From Ottowia sp. (GTDB lineage Bacteria; Pseudomonadota; Gammaproteobacteria; Burkholderiales; Burkholderiaceae_C): a stretch of 64,000 nt of DNA. This document shows, piece by piece, positions 7,215 through 15,309 of the stretch (position 1 is its first letter; the number at the start of each line of letters is the position of its first letter). The DNA lies in contig NZ_JADJCO010000005.1 of assembly GCF_016703145.1 (NCBI RefSeq), forward strand, positions 186,001 to 250,000, read 5' to 3'. A program made the translations under genes and the position numbers. The notes under the pieces are model-generated. The model had not been told where the DNA came from and did not search any database. It saw nothing but the letters and a program-made list of their open reading frames with translations.

Positions 7215-7919
7215 TCAGACAGCGCGGCGCACCATCAGCTCCTTGATCTTGCCGATGGCCTTGGTGGGGTTCAGGCCCTTGGGGCACACGTCCACGCAGT
7301 TCATGATGGTGTGGCAGCGGAACAGGCGGTACGGGTCTTCGAGGTTGTCGAGCCGCTCGCCCGTGGCGGTGTCGCGGCTGTCGGCGATGAAGCGGTAGGC
7401 CTGCAGCAGCCCGGCCGGGCCGACGAACTTGTCGGGGTTCCACCAGAAGCTGGGGCAGCTGGTGGAGCAGCTGGCGCACAGGATGCATTCGTACAGGCCG
7501 TTCAGCTCCTCGCGCTCCTCGGGCGACTGCAGGCGCTCGGTCTCGGGCGGCGGCGTGTCGTTGACGAGGTAGGGCTTGATCGAGTTGTATTGCTTGAAGA
7601 ACTGCGTCATGTCGACGATCAGGTCGCGCACTACCGGCAGGCCGGGCAGGGGCCGGAGCACGATCGGGTCCTTGAGCGTGCGCATGTTGGTCAGGCAGGC
7701 CAGGCCGTTCTTGCCGTTGATGTTCATCGCGTCGGAGCCGCACACGCCTTCGCGGCAGGAGCGGCGGAAGGCGATGGTGGGGTCCACTTCCTTGAGCTTG
7801 ATCAGCGCGTCGAGCAGCATGCGTTCATGCCCCTCGAGCTCCAGCTCGATGGTCTGCATGTAGGGCTTGGCGTCCTTGTCCGGGTCGTAGCGGTAGATCT
7901 TGAAAGTACGTTTTTGCAT
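7215..7919 (-). CDS. sdhB: succinate dehydrogenase iron-sulfur subunit
   Basis: Electron-transfer subunit of complex II, 234 residues. The N-terminal domain holds the [2Fe-2S] motif C-R-E-G-V-C-G-S-D with a further Cys after N-G-K-N-G-L-A. The C-terminal half holds C-I-L-C-A-S-C-S-T-S-C-P and C-H-T-I-M-N-C-V-D-V-C-P-K-G-L-N-P for the [4Fe-4S] and [3Fe-4S] clusters. The W of S-F-W-W-N lies in the quinone-site region. It is on the cytoplasmic face of the inner membrane with SdhA. Confidence 0.97.
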   Translation of the reverse strand: MQKRTFKIYRYDPDKDAKPYMQTIELELEGHERMLLDALIKLKEVDPTIAFRRSCREGVCGSDAMNINGKNGLACLTNMRTLKDPIVLRPLPGLPVVRDLIVDMTQFFKQYNSIKPYLVNDTPPPETERLQSPEEREELNGLYECILCASCSTSCPSFWWNPDKFVGPAGLLQAYRFIADSRDTATGERLDNLEDPYRLFRCHTIMNCVDVCPKGLNPTKAIGKIKELMVRRAV

Positions 7920-7946
7920 GTTGGTTGTCCTCGAGACCCGTTGTAC

Positions 7947-9752
7947 TTAGAACGTGCGCACCTTCGGCGGCACCATATCGACCGTCAGCGGCTTCAGGCG
8001 CACCGGCTTGTAGGTGAGGCTGTTGCTGGCCGAGTGCCACAGGGTGTGCTTCATCCAGTTGGCGTCGTCGCGGCCCAGCGGCGCGACCGGGTCGTCGGCG
8101 GGGCGTTCGTAGTCGAGCACCGTGTGGGCGCCGCGGCATTCCTGGCGGGCGGCGGCGGAGACCATGGTGGCCTGGGCGACTTCGATCAGGTTGTCCACTT
8201 CCAGCGCCTCGATGCGGGCGGTGTTGAACACCTTGGAGGTGTCTGTCAGGCCCACGCTCCTGGCGCGCCCGCGCAGCTCGGCGATCTTGGCCACGCCCTC
8301 GTTCATGCTGACCTGGGTGCGGAACACGCCGGCGTGCGCCTGCATGGTGGCGCGGATGTCGTTGGCGACGGCCTGCGCGTATTCGCCGTCCCGGGCGTTG
8401 TCCAGGCGGTTCAGGCGGGCGAGGGTAGTGTCGACGGCGTCGGCGGGCAGCGGCTTGTGCGTGGTCTGGCGGTGATAGTCGACGATGTGGTTGCCGGCGG
8501 CGCGGCCGAACACCAGCAGGTCGAGCAGCGAGTTGGTGCCCAGGCGGTTGGCGCCGTGAACGCTGACGCAGGAGCACTCGCCCACGGCGTACAGGCCGTT
8601 GACCACCTTGTTGTGCTCGGCGCCGTCCGGCACCACGACCTGGCCGTTGATGTTGGTGGGGATGCCGCCCATCTGGTAGTGGATGGTGGGCACCACGGGA
8701 ATCGGCTCCTTGGTGATGTCCACGTTGGCGAAGTTGTGGCCGATTTCCTCCACCGAAGGCAGGCGCTTGCGGATGGTTTCGGCGCCCAGGTGGTCGAGCT
8801 TGAGCAGGATGTAATCCTTGTTGGGACCGCACCCCCGGCCCTCCTTGATTTCCTGGTCCATGGAGCGCGAGACGAAGTCACGCGGCGCCAGGTCCTTCAG
8901 CGTGGGGGCATAGCGCTCCATGAAGCGCTCGCCGTTGCTGTTGAGCAGGATGGCGCCTTCGCCGCGGCAGCCCTCGGTGAGCAGCACGCCCGCGCCTGCC
9001 ACGCCGGTGGGGTGGAACTGCCAGAACTCCATGTCCTGCAGCGGGATGCCGGCGCGCGCCGCCATGCCCAGGCCGTCGCCGGTGTTGATGAAGGCGTTGG
9101 TCGAAGCAGCGAAGATGCGGCCCGCGCCGCCCGTGGCCAGCAGCACGGTCTTGGCGTGCAGCACGTACAGGTCGCCCGTCTCCATCTCCAGCGCCGTCAC
9201 GCCCACGACGTCGCCCGCGGCGTCGCGAATCAGGTCCAGCGCCATCCACTCGACGAAGAAGGTGGTGTTGGCGGCGACGTTCTGCTGGTACAGCGTGTGC
9301 AGCATGGCGTGGCCCGTCCGGTCGGCGGCGGCGCAGGCGCGCTGCACCGGCTTTTCACCGTAGTTGGCGGTGTGCCCGCCGAAGGGGCGCTGGTAGATCG
9401 TGCCGTCCGGGTTGCGGTCGAAGGGCATGCCCATGTGCTCGAGCTCGTAGACCACGTGCGGCGCCTCGCGGCACATGAACTCGATGGCGTCCTGGTCACC
9501 CAGCCAGTCGGAGCCCTTGATCGTGTCGTAGAAGTGGTAATGCCAGTTGTCCTCGCTCATGTTGCCCAGCGAGGCGCCAACGCCGCCCTGGGCGGCCACG
9601 GTGTGCGAACGGGTCGGAAAGACCTTGGATAGCACGGCGACGTTCAGGCCGGCGCGCGCCAACTGCAGCGAGGCGCGCATGCCGGAGCCGCCCGCGCCGA
9701 CGATCACCACGTCGAACTTGCGGACGGCAATTTGATCTTTGGTGTAGCTCAT
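7947..9752 (-). CDS. sdhA: succinate dehydrogenase flavoprotein subunit
   Basis: Catalytic subunit of complex II, oxidising succinate to fumarate, 601 residues. The FAD dinucleotide fold is at the N-terminus (V-I-V-G-A-G-G-S-G-M-R-A). The covalent-FAD His lies in R-S-H-T-V-A-A-Q-G-G near residue 50. H-P-T-G-V near 245 and the substrate-binding H-G-A-N-R-L-G-T-N-S-L-L motif are present. It is flanked by sdhD upstream and sdhB downstream in the same operon. Confidence 0.98.
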   Translation of the reverse strand: MSYTKDQIAVRKFDVVIVGAGGSGMRASLQLARAGLNVAVLSKVFPTRSHTVAAQGGVGASLGNMSEDNWHYHFYDTIKGSDWLGDQDAIEFMCREAPHVVYELEHMGMPFDRNPDGTIYQRPFGGHTANYGEKPVQRACAAADRTGHAMLHTLYQQNVAANTTFFVEWMALDLIRDAAGDVVGVTALEMETGDLYVLHAKTVLLATGGAGRIFAASTNAFINTGDGLGMAARAGIPLQDMEFWQFHPTGVAGAGVLLTEGCRGEGAILLNSNGERFMERYAPTLKDLAPRDFVSRSMDQEIKEGRGCGPNKDYILLKLDHLGAETIRKRLPSVEEIGHNFANVDITKEPIPVVPTIHYQMGGIPTNINGQVVVPDGAEHNKVVNGLYAVGECSCVSVHGANRLGTNSLLDLLVFGRAAGNHIVDYHRQTTHKPLPADAVDTTLARLNRLDNARDGEYAQAVANDIRATMQAHAGVFRTQVSMNEGVAKIAELRGRARSVGLTDTSKVFNTARIEALEVDNLIEVAQATMVSAAARQECRGAHTVLDYERPADDPVAPLGRDDANWMKHTLWHSASNSLTYKPVRLKPLTVDMVPPKVRTF

Positions 9753-9801
9753 GGTCGTGGTTGATTTCGTTCTAGTCGTTCTAAACGTTGAAAAGCGCGG
9801 C

Positions 9802-10167
9802 TCAGAGGCGCCACAGCACCTGCAGGGCCCAGCCGCCGCAGCCCACCAGCCAGATGATCGAGAGCACCTGCAGCAGCAGGCGCGTACCCACCGGCTGCAC
9901 GTAGTCCATCCAGATGTCGCGCACGCCGACCCAGGCGTGCCAGATCAGCGCCACGATGACGGCGAAAGTCAGCACCTTCATCCATTGCGACGCGAAGACG
10001 CCGGCCCAGGTGTCGTACCCGATGGGGCCCTTGGCGAACAGCACCTGGGCCAGCACGACCAAAGTGAAGACCGCCATCAGACCCCCGGTGAAGCGCTGCA
10101 CCAGCCAGTCGCGCAAGCCGTAGTGCGCACCGACGACGATGCGTTTGGAACCGTAATTCACAGCCAT
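9802..10167 (-). CDS. sdhD: succinate dehydrogenase membrane anchor subunit
   Basis: Hydrophobic anchor of 121 residues with three membrane segments. The H-A-W-V-G-V-R-D-I-W-M-D-Y motif in the second segment carries the heme-ligand His region and the Asp-Tyr pair near the ubiquinone site, both typical of SdhD. It starts 22 bp after sdhC ends and precedes sdhA. Confidence 0.93.
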   Translation of the reverse strand: MAVNYGSKRIVVGAHYGLRDWLVQRFTGGLMAVFTLVVLAQVLFAKGPIGYDTWAGVFASQWMKVLTFAVIVALIWHAWVGVRDIWMDYVQPVGTRLLLQVLSIIWLVGCGGWALQVLWRL

Positions 10168-10189
10168 GTTGTGCTCCTACTCCTGAAAT

Positions 10190-10621
10190 TCAGTACAGCC
10201 CGAACAGCTTGGCGCCCAGGATCACCGTCAGGGCGATGCTGACCACCAGCGTGACCACGGCGGAGGACTTGCCGAACTCCTTGGTGACCGAGTGCGTGGC
10301 GTCCATGTACAGGTGGCGCACGCCGGCGATCAGGTGGTGCAGATAAGCCCAGATGAGCGCCAGCACGACCAGTTTGACGAACCAGCCGGGGAAGAACCAC
10401 AGGCCGGCGGTGAAGGCGGACGTGAACTGGCCGAACGAGATTTCCGACGACACGGACTTGTCGAACAGCCAGATGATGAAGGGCAGCAGCACGAACATCA
10501 GGGCGCCGCTGACGCGATGCAGGATCGACACCAGGGCCGCCACCGGCATGCGGTAGGTGCGGACGTCGTTGAAGATGTTGATGTTGCGGAATTCAGGCCG
10601 GGGTTTTGCGGCTTCGCTCAT
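10190..10621 (-). CDS. sdhC: succinate dehydrogenase cytochrome b556 subunit
   Basis: Complex II anchor of 143 residues. It has the S-I-L-H-R-V-S-G signature after a polar N-terminus and then three membrane helices; the H-H-L-I-A-G-V-R-H-L segment contains the heme-binding His. The ATG at 10621 was chosen because the upstream frame is Cys/Arg-rich and non-homologous, and a GAGAG site precedes it. It is the first gene of the sdh-gltA operon. The 200 bp upstream presumably hold the promoter, but I found no convincing boxes. Confidence 0.93.
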   Translation of the reverse strand: MSEAAKPRPEFRNINIFNDVRTYRMPVAALVSILHRVSGALMFVLLPFIIWLFDKSVSSEISFGQFTSAFTAGLWFFPGWFVKLVVLALIWAYLHHLIAGVRHLYMDATHSVTKEFGKSSAVVTLVVSIALTVILGAKLFGLY

Positions 10622-10821
10622 GGGCAGTCTCTCGTGGAAGGTGTTACGGCGTTGTAATTCTTGGCGGGACAACCGGCAAATTCTATTGCAATGAAGCACG
10701 CCATCCGGGGAGTGGAGCGCAAAAGCCGACTCGCATCGTCCGCTTTCGCGCTTCGGACGCGCGCCAGGCGCCGATGCATTGGGCCATGGTCGGGTTTGGC
10801 GAGGCGTTTCATGTCCGCTTC

Positions 10822-11604
10822 TCAGCCGAGCTGGTTGCGGTAGTGGTGCGTGTCGGTTCGGTACAGGCCGCGCCGCAGTTCCATCGGCGCGTCGTTGTAG
10901 GTGTAGGCGGTGCGCTCGACGCTGAGCAGAGGGGTGCCGAGCGTCACGTCGAGCAGGGACGCCTGCCCTTCATCGGGCAGCACGGCGCGGATTTTCTCGT
11001 CGGCGCGCACCATGCGCACGCCGAATTCCGATTCGAACAGCGCGTACATCGGCCCGTGGTACTGCATCAGGCGTTCCGCGGTCAGACCCTTGAAGGGGCC
11101 GCCGGGCAGCCACAGGTCTTCCAGGATGGTGGGCACGCCGGCAAAGCGCAGCAGCCGGCGCGACTGCAGCACCGGATCGCCGGCGCGCAAGCCCAGCGCG
11201 CGGGCCACGTCGGCGCTGGCCCGCTGGCGGCGGCAGTCCACGAAATCACGCTGCGCGGGGCCTTCGTTGTCCACGGTGCCGCTGTCCGGGTGCAGGCGCA
11301 GGAAGCGGTATTGCACATGCTGCTCGGCGTGGGTGGCGACGAAAGTGCCGCGGCCCTGGCGACGCACCAGCAGATGGTCCGCCGCCAGTTCGTCCACCGC
11401 CTTGCGCACCGTGCCCTGGCTGACCTTGTAGCGCGCGGCCAGATCGAACTCGCTCGGAATGACTTCACCCGGCTTCCATTCGCCTTGCTGCAGGCTTTGC
11501 AGGATCAGGCCCTTGATCTGCTGGTACAGCGGACTGAAGGCGGGCGCGGCCAAGCCCGCCGGTTCGGCATCGGTCGGGGGGGCGGGGCGGCCGGGGGAGA
11601 CCAT
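10822..11604 (-). CDS. GntR-family (HutC/UTRA) transcriptional regulator, probable TCA-cycle regulator
   Basis: About 260 residues. An N-terminal GntR winged helix (P-L-Y-Q-Q-I-K-G-L-I, then P-G-E-V-I-P-S-E-F-D-L-A, then V-S-Q-G-T-V-R-K-A-V-D-E-L) is followed by a C-terminal UTRA ligand domain ending G-L-Y-R-T-D-T-H-H-Y. It sits between sdhC (same strand, 200 bp downstream) and the divergent mdh gene. That position, plus the palindrome at 11662-11673, suggests control of sdh-gltA and mdh. Start is uncertain: ATG 11604 is favoured, as the frame upstream is low-complexity Pro-rich. Confidence 0.85.
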   Translation of the reverse strand: MVSPGRPAPPTDAEPAGLAAPAFSPLYQQIKGLILQSLQQGEWKPGEVIPSEFDLAARYKVSQGTVRKAVDELAADHLLVRRQGRGTFVATHAEQHVQYRFLRLHPDSGTVDNEGPAQRDFVDCRRQRASADVARALGLRAGDPVLQSRRLLRFAGVPTILEDLWLPGGPFKGLTAERLMQYHGPMYALFESEFGVRMVRADEKIRAVLPDEGQASLLDVTLGTPLLSVERTAYTYNDAPMELRRGLYRTDTHHYRNQLG

Positions 11605-11661
11605 GTCGGTGGTCGGGGTCGATAAGGGCAGGAAGGGTGGTGGGCTGGCAGGGCAATGGTA

Positions 11662-11673
11662 TCTTATATAAGA
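11662..11673. promoter_or_regulatory. 12-bp palindrome, candidate operator of the GntR regulator
   Basis: TCTTATATAAGA is a perfect palindrome in an otherwise GC-rich divergent region between the GntR gene and mdh, just upstream of the putative mdh -35 box. Position and symmetry suit a dimeric GntR protein. I saw no second copy near sdhC or acnB. Confidence 0.55.
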
Positions 11674-11684
11674 CACAAGACAAA

Positions 11685-11715
11685 TTGACCTTTCGAGGGT
11701 TTTCGCGGGTACACT
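11685..11715 (+). promoter_or_regulatory. candidate sigma-70 promoter of mdh
   Basis: TTGACC (11685-11690) and TACACT (11710-11715) are separated by 19 bases and lie about 100 bp before the mdh ATG. The spacing is slightly long, so this is only a plausible promoter. Confidence 0.35.
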
Positions 11716-11813
11716 TCACAGTTGATCGCGACAGCCGTGGCGCCCGGCCGTGTGGGGCCGGCGAGGGCCATCGCCCGTCATCCTTTTCATCACAACCATC
11801 CGGAGAAAATTTC

Positions 11814-12800
11814 ATGAGCAAGAAGCCTGTTCGCGTCGCTGTCACCGGTGCCGCTGGCCAGATCGGCTATGCCCTGCTGTTTCGCATCGCTTCCGGCGAG
11901 ATGCTGGGCAAGGACCAGCCGGTGATTCTTCAGTTGCTCGAGATTCCCGATGAGAAGGCCCAGAAGGCGCTCAAGGGCGTGATGATGGAGCTGGACGATT
12001 GCGCCTTCCCGCTGCTGGTTGAAATGACCGCCCACAGCGATCCGATGACCGCCTTCAAGGACACCGACTACGCGTTGCTGGTCGGTTCGCGTCCCCGCGG
12101 CCCCGGCATGGAGCGCGCCGAGCTGCTCGCCATCAACGGCGCCATCTTCACCGCCCAGGGCAAGGCCCTGAACGCCGTCGCCAGCCGCGACGTCAAGGTG
12201 CTGGTGGTCGGCAACCCGGCCAACACCAACGCCTACATCGCCATGAAGAGCGCGCCCAGCCTGCCGCGCGAGAACTTCACCGCCATGCTGCGCCTGGACC
12301 ACAACCGCGCCGCCAGCCAGATCGCCGCCAAGACCGGCGGCAAGGTCGGCGAGATCGAGAAGCTCACGGTCTGGGGCAACCACTCGCCCACCATGTACGC
12401 CGACTACCGCTTCGCCACCATCGGCGGCAAGGCGGTCAAGGACATGATCAACGACCAGGTCTGGAACGCCGACGTGTTCCTGCCCACCGTGGGCAAGCGC
12501 GGCGCCGCCATCATCGAAGCGCGCGGCTTGTCGTCTGCCGCCTCGGCCGCCAACGCCGCCATCGACCACATGCGCGACTGGGCCCTGGGCACCAACGGCA
12601 AGTGGGTCACGATGGGCGTGCCCTCCAACGGCGAGTACGGCATTCCCAAGGACGTGATCTTCGGCTTCCCGGTCACCACCGAGAACGGCAAGTACAAGAT
12701 CATCGAAGGCCTGGAGATCGACGCCTTCTCGCGAGAGCGCATCAACAAGACCCTCGCCGAGCTGCAGGGCGAACAAGACGGCGTCAAGCACCTGCTGTAA
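11814..12800 (+). CDS. mdh: malate dehydrogenase (NAD-dependent)
   Basis: Oxidises malate to oxaloacetate in the TCA cycle; 328 residues, the length of the cytosolic-type MDH common in betaproteobacteria. The N-terminal NAD fold T-G-A-A-G-Q-I-G-Y-A-L-L is present. G-S-R-P-R-G-P-G-M-E-R lies in the substrate loop, V-G-N-P-A-N-T-N-A is the cofactor region, and the catalytic His is in V-W-G-N-H-S-P-T. A GGAGA ribosome site lies 7 bp before ATG 11814. Confidence 0.97.
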   Translation: MSKKPVRVAVTGAAGQIGYALLFRIASGEMLGKDQPVILQLLEIPDEKAQKALKGVMMELDDCAFPLLVEMTAHSDPMTAFKDTDYALLVGSRPRGPGMERAELLAINGAIFTAQGKALNAVASRDVKVLVVGNPANTNAYIAMKSAPSLPRENFTAMLRLDHNRAASQIAAKTGGKVGEIEKLTVWGNHSPTMYADYRFATIGGKAVKDMINDQVWNADVFLPTVGKRGAAIIEARGLSSAASAANAAIDHMRDWALGTNGKWVTMGVPSNGEYGIPKDVIFGFPVTTENGKYKIIEGLEIDAFSRERINKTLAELQGEQDGVKHLL

Positions 12801-12814
12801 TTTCCGGGCCCTTC

Positions 12815-13609
12815 ATGCTCGACTGGAATCCCGCGCTCTATCTGCGCTTTGCCAGTGAGCGTACGCGCCCCGCAGCCGAGTTGCTGGCGCGCGTGCCGCT
12901 GGCCCATGCCCGCCATGCGGTGGATCTGGGCTGCGGGCCGGGCAATTCCACCGAGCTGCTGGTGCAGCGCTTTGCCGGCGCGCAGGTCACCGGCATCGAC
13001 AATTCCCAGGCCATGCTGGCCACCGCGCGCCAGCAACTGCCGCAGGCCCGCTTCGCGCTGGCCGACATCGCCGAATGGGCGCCCGCCGCGGGCGACCCGG
13101 CGCCCGACCTGATCTATGCCAACGCCGCCCTGCAATGGGTGGGGGCGCATGAAACGCTGATTCCCCGCTTGTTCGCCCAACTGGCTCCTGGGGGCGTGCT
13201 GGCGATCCAGATGCCCGACAACCGCGAGGAGCCCTCGCACCGCCTGATGCGCGAAGTCGCGGGCCTGCCGCCCTTCGCCCCGCACATCGGCGATGCGGCC
13301 AAGCTGCGAACCGACCTCCTGAACATCGGCCGCTACTACGACCTGCTGGCCGCGCCGCGGGCCCGCGCCGCATCGGTCGATGTCTGGCACACCGTCTACC
13401 AGCACCCGATGGAGTCGGCGGCCGCCATCGTGCAGTGGCTGCGCGGCACCGGCCTCAAGCCCTTCGTCGAAGGGCTGCCCGAGGCGCTGCAGGCCGACTT
13501 CCTGGCCGAGTACGAGCGCCGCGTGGATGCGGCCTACGGTGTGCGCGCCGACGGCCGGCGGCTGCTGGCCTTTCCGCGTCTCTTCATCGTTGCCCAGCGC
13601 CAGCCATGA
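12815..13609 (+). CDS. tam: trans-aconitate 2-methyltransferase
   Basis: SAM-dependent methyltransferase of 264 residues. It starts W-N-P-A-L-Y-L-R-F-A-S-E-R-T-R-P-A-A-E-L-L, a pattern characteristic of Tam. The SAM motif D-L-G-C-G-P-G-N-S-T is near residue 38. Tam methylates trans-aconitate, a spontaneous isomerisation product of cis-aconitate that inhibits aconitase. It lies 14 bp after mdh and overlaps the next gene by ATGA, in a block that ends in acnB, which fits the role. Confidence 0.9.
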   Translation: MLDWNPALYLRFASERTRPAAELLARVPLAHARHAVDLGCGPGNSTELLVQRFAGAQVTGIDNSQAMLATARQQLPQARFALADIAEWAPAAGDPAPDLIYANAALQWVGAHETLIPRLFAQLAPGGVLAIQMPDNREEPSHRLMREVAGLPPFAPHIGDAAKLRTDLLNIGRYYDLLAAPRARAASVDVWHTVYQHPMESAAAIVQWLRGTGLKPFVEGLPEALQADFLAEYERRVDAAYGVRADGRRLLAFPRLFIVAQRQP

Positions 13610-14607
13610 CCGCCGCTCCAGCCACATCCTTTGGCGTGCATCCTGCCCAGGTGCTGCTCGGTGCCCAGGGCTGCGCCCTGCAACTGCCCGTCTGCGACCA
13701 CTACAGCGGCGTCGAGGCTCGCATGCGCAAAAGCCTGCAACTGCAGGCCGAGATGGCGCAGGAGTTCGGCACCTGTGTGTTTGACGTCACGCTGGATTGC
13801 GAGGACGGCGCGCCGGTGGGCGGCGAGGCCGAGCACGCCGCCCTGGTGGCCGAGTTGGCGCTGGCTGCGGCGCCGGGCATGCGCGTGGCGGCGCGCGCCC
13901 ACCCGGTGGACCACCCGGCGTTTCCGGACGACGTGGCCACCCTGGTGGGGCGCGCTGGCCGGCGCCTGTGCCATCTCATGATTCCCAAGGTCGAGTCGGT
14001 GGCCGACGTGCAGGCGGCGGTGGCCGCCGTCGATGCGGCGGGCGGCGCGGCGCTGCCGCTGCACGTGCTCATCGAATCGCCGCTGGCGGTGCACCGTGCC
14101 TTCGACATCGCCGCGCACCCGCGGGTGCAGTCGCTCAGCTTCGGGCTGATGGACTTCGTGTCGGCCCATGCGGGGGCCATTCCGGCCGAGGGCATGGGGG
14201 CGCAGGGCCAGTTCACCCACCCCCTGGTGCTGCGGGCCAAGCTGGACCTGACCTCCGCGGCGCACGCGTTCGGCAAGGTGCCTTCGCACTGCGTCGTGAC
14301 CGAGTTCAGCCGCGCCGACGCCGTGCGCGACGCCGCGCGCCGCGCCGCCCGCGAGCTGGGCTACACGCGCATGTGGAGCATCCACCCGAGCCAGATCCGT
14401 CCCATCCTGGAGGCGTTCGCGCCCGACGAGCGGCAGATCGACACCGCCAGCGCCATTCTGCTGGCCGCCGCCCGGGCCGACTGGGCGCCGATCAGCCACC
14501 AGAACACCTTGCACGACCGCGCCAGCTACCGCCATTTCTGGCACGTGCTGCAGCGCGCCCACGCCACGGGCCGGGCCCTGCCGGCGGACGTGACCCCATG
14601 GTTTTGA
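13606..14607 (+). CDS. CitE-like CoA ester lyase (HpcH/HpaI aldolase family)
   Basis: TIM-barrel lyase of 333 residues related to the citrate lyase beta subunit and malyl-/citramalyl-CoA lyases. Visible landmarks are D-V-T-L-D-C-E-D-G-A-P (metal-binding acidic pair region), L-M-I-P-K-V-E-S, H-V-L-I-E-S-P-L-A-V (metal-binding Glu), L-S-F-G-L-M-D-F-V and W-S-I-H-P-S-Q-I. The substrate is not fixed by sequence; no citF or citD partner is present, so it is probably a free-standing acyl-CoA lyase. It is translationally coupled to tam. Confidence 0.82.
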   Translation: MTAAPATSFGVHPAQVLLGAQGCALQLPVCDHYSGVEARMRKSLQLQAEMAQEFGTCVFDVTLDCEDGAPVGGEAEHAALVAELALAAAPGMRVAARAHPVDHPAFPDDVATLVGRAGRRLCHLMIPKVESVADVQAAVAAVDAAGGAALPLHVLIESPLAVHRAFDIAAHPRVQSLSFGLMDFVSAHAGAIPAEGMGAQGQFTHPLVLRAKLDLTSAAHAFGKVPSHCVVTEFSRADAVRDAARRAARELGYTRMWSIHPSQIRPILEAFAPDERQIDTASAILLAAARADWAPISHQNTLHDRASYRHFWHVLQRAHATGRALPADVTPWF

Positions 14608-14663
14608 CGGGTCGTCCGTGTCATCATTGCCATTTCCGCATACTTCACGAAAATGATCGCTGT

Positions 14664-15224
14664 ATGAAAATGCTTGCCCTTGTCGCCGCCGCCGCCGCGC
14701 TGGCTCTGCTGATGGGCGTGGCCCAGGCCCAATCGTCCGCGCCCGCCAAGGCCAAGACCGTGAAGAAGGCGCCGGTGAAGAAAGTCACCAGCACGGCCAA
14801 GAAGCCCGTGCCCTCCCGCACGGCCAAGGCCGTGGAATCCGCGACCCCAGTGCAAACCCCGTCGCAACGCCTGACCGATGCGGAGCGGGCCATCGCGGGG
14901 AACGTGCACACCGGCAGGATTCAGTGCGAGCTGGGCGCCAACGTGACGGTGACGCCGGACGAGAAGAACCCTGGCTTCTTCCACATCACCACCGGCAAGC
15001 AGAGCTACTACATGCACCCGGTCGAAAGCCGCACCGGCGCGATCCGCATGGAGGACACGCGCGCCGGCGCCATGTGGCTGCAGCTGGGCAACAAGTCGAT
15101 GCTGTTGAACCAGAAGCTGGGCCAGCGCGTGGCCGACGAATGCGCGGCACCGGCGCAGGTGGAATTCGCCGCGCGCATGAAGACGCAGCCGCCGACCGAT
15201 CTGCTGGGCACCGTCAAGAATTGA
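14664..15224 (+). CDS. hypothetical periplasmic protein with Lys/Ala/Pro-rich linker
   Basis: I do not recognise the family. 186 residues: a signal peptide cut near V-A-Q-A-Q, then about 50 residues rich in Lys, Ala, Pro and Ser, resembling a histone H1-like or peptidoglycan-facing linker. A compact C-terminal domain of about 110 residues has two Cys (I-Q-C-E-L-G and A-D-E-C) that could form a disulfide, plus strands such as F-F-H-I-T-T-G-K-Q-S-Y-Y-M and G-A-M-W-L-Q-L-G-N-K-S-M-L-L. It lies between the CitE-like gene and acnB on the same strand. Confidence 0.7.
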   Translation: MKMLALVAAAAALALLMGVAQAQSSAPAKAKTVKKAPVKKVTSTAKKPVPSRTAKAVESATPVQTPSQRLTDAERAIAGNVHTGRIQCELGANVTVTPDEKNPGFFHITTGKQSYYMHPVESRTGAIRMEDTRAGAMWLQLGNKSMLLNQKLGQRVADECAAPAQVEFAARMKTQPPTDLLGTVKN

Positions 15225-15309
15225 CGTTGTCCCTGGCGCGCGGCGCGACAAGCCGCCAGACCCACGACTGGCGCAAAAGAGTGAAAAGTTTGTTTTCCAG
15301 GAGATGAAA

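Noticed and set aside
13606..14607. Citrate lyase complex
   Set aside because: Only a CitE-like protein is present, with no alpha subunit, acyl carrier or assembly genes.
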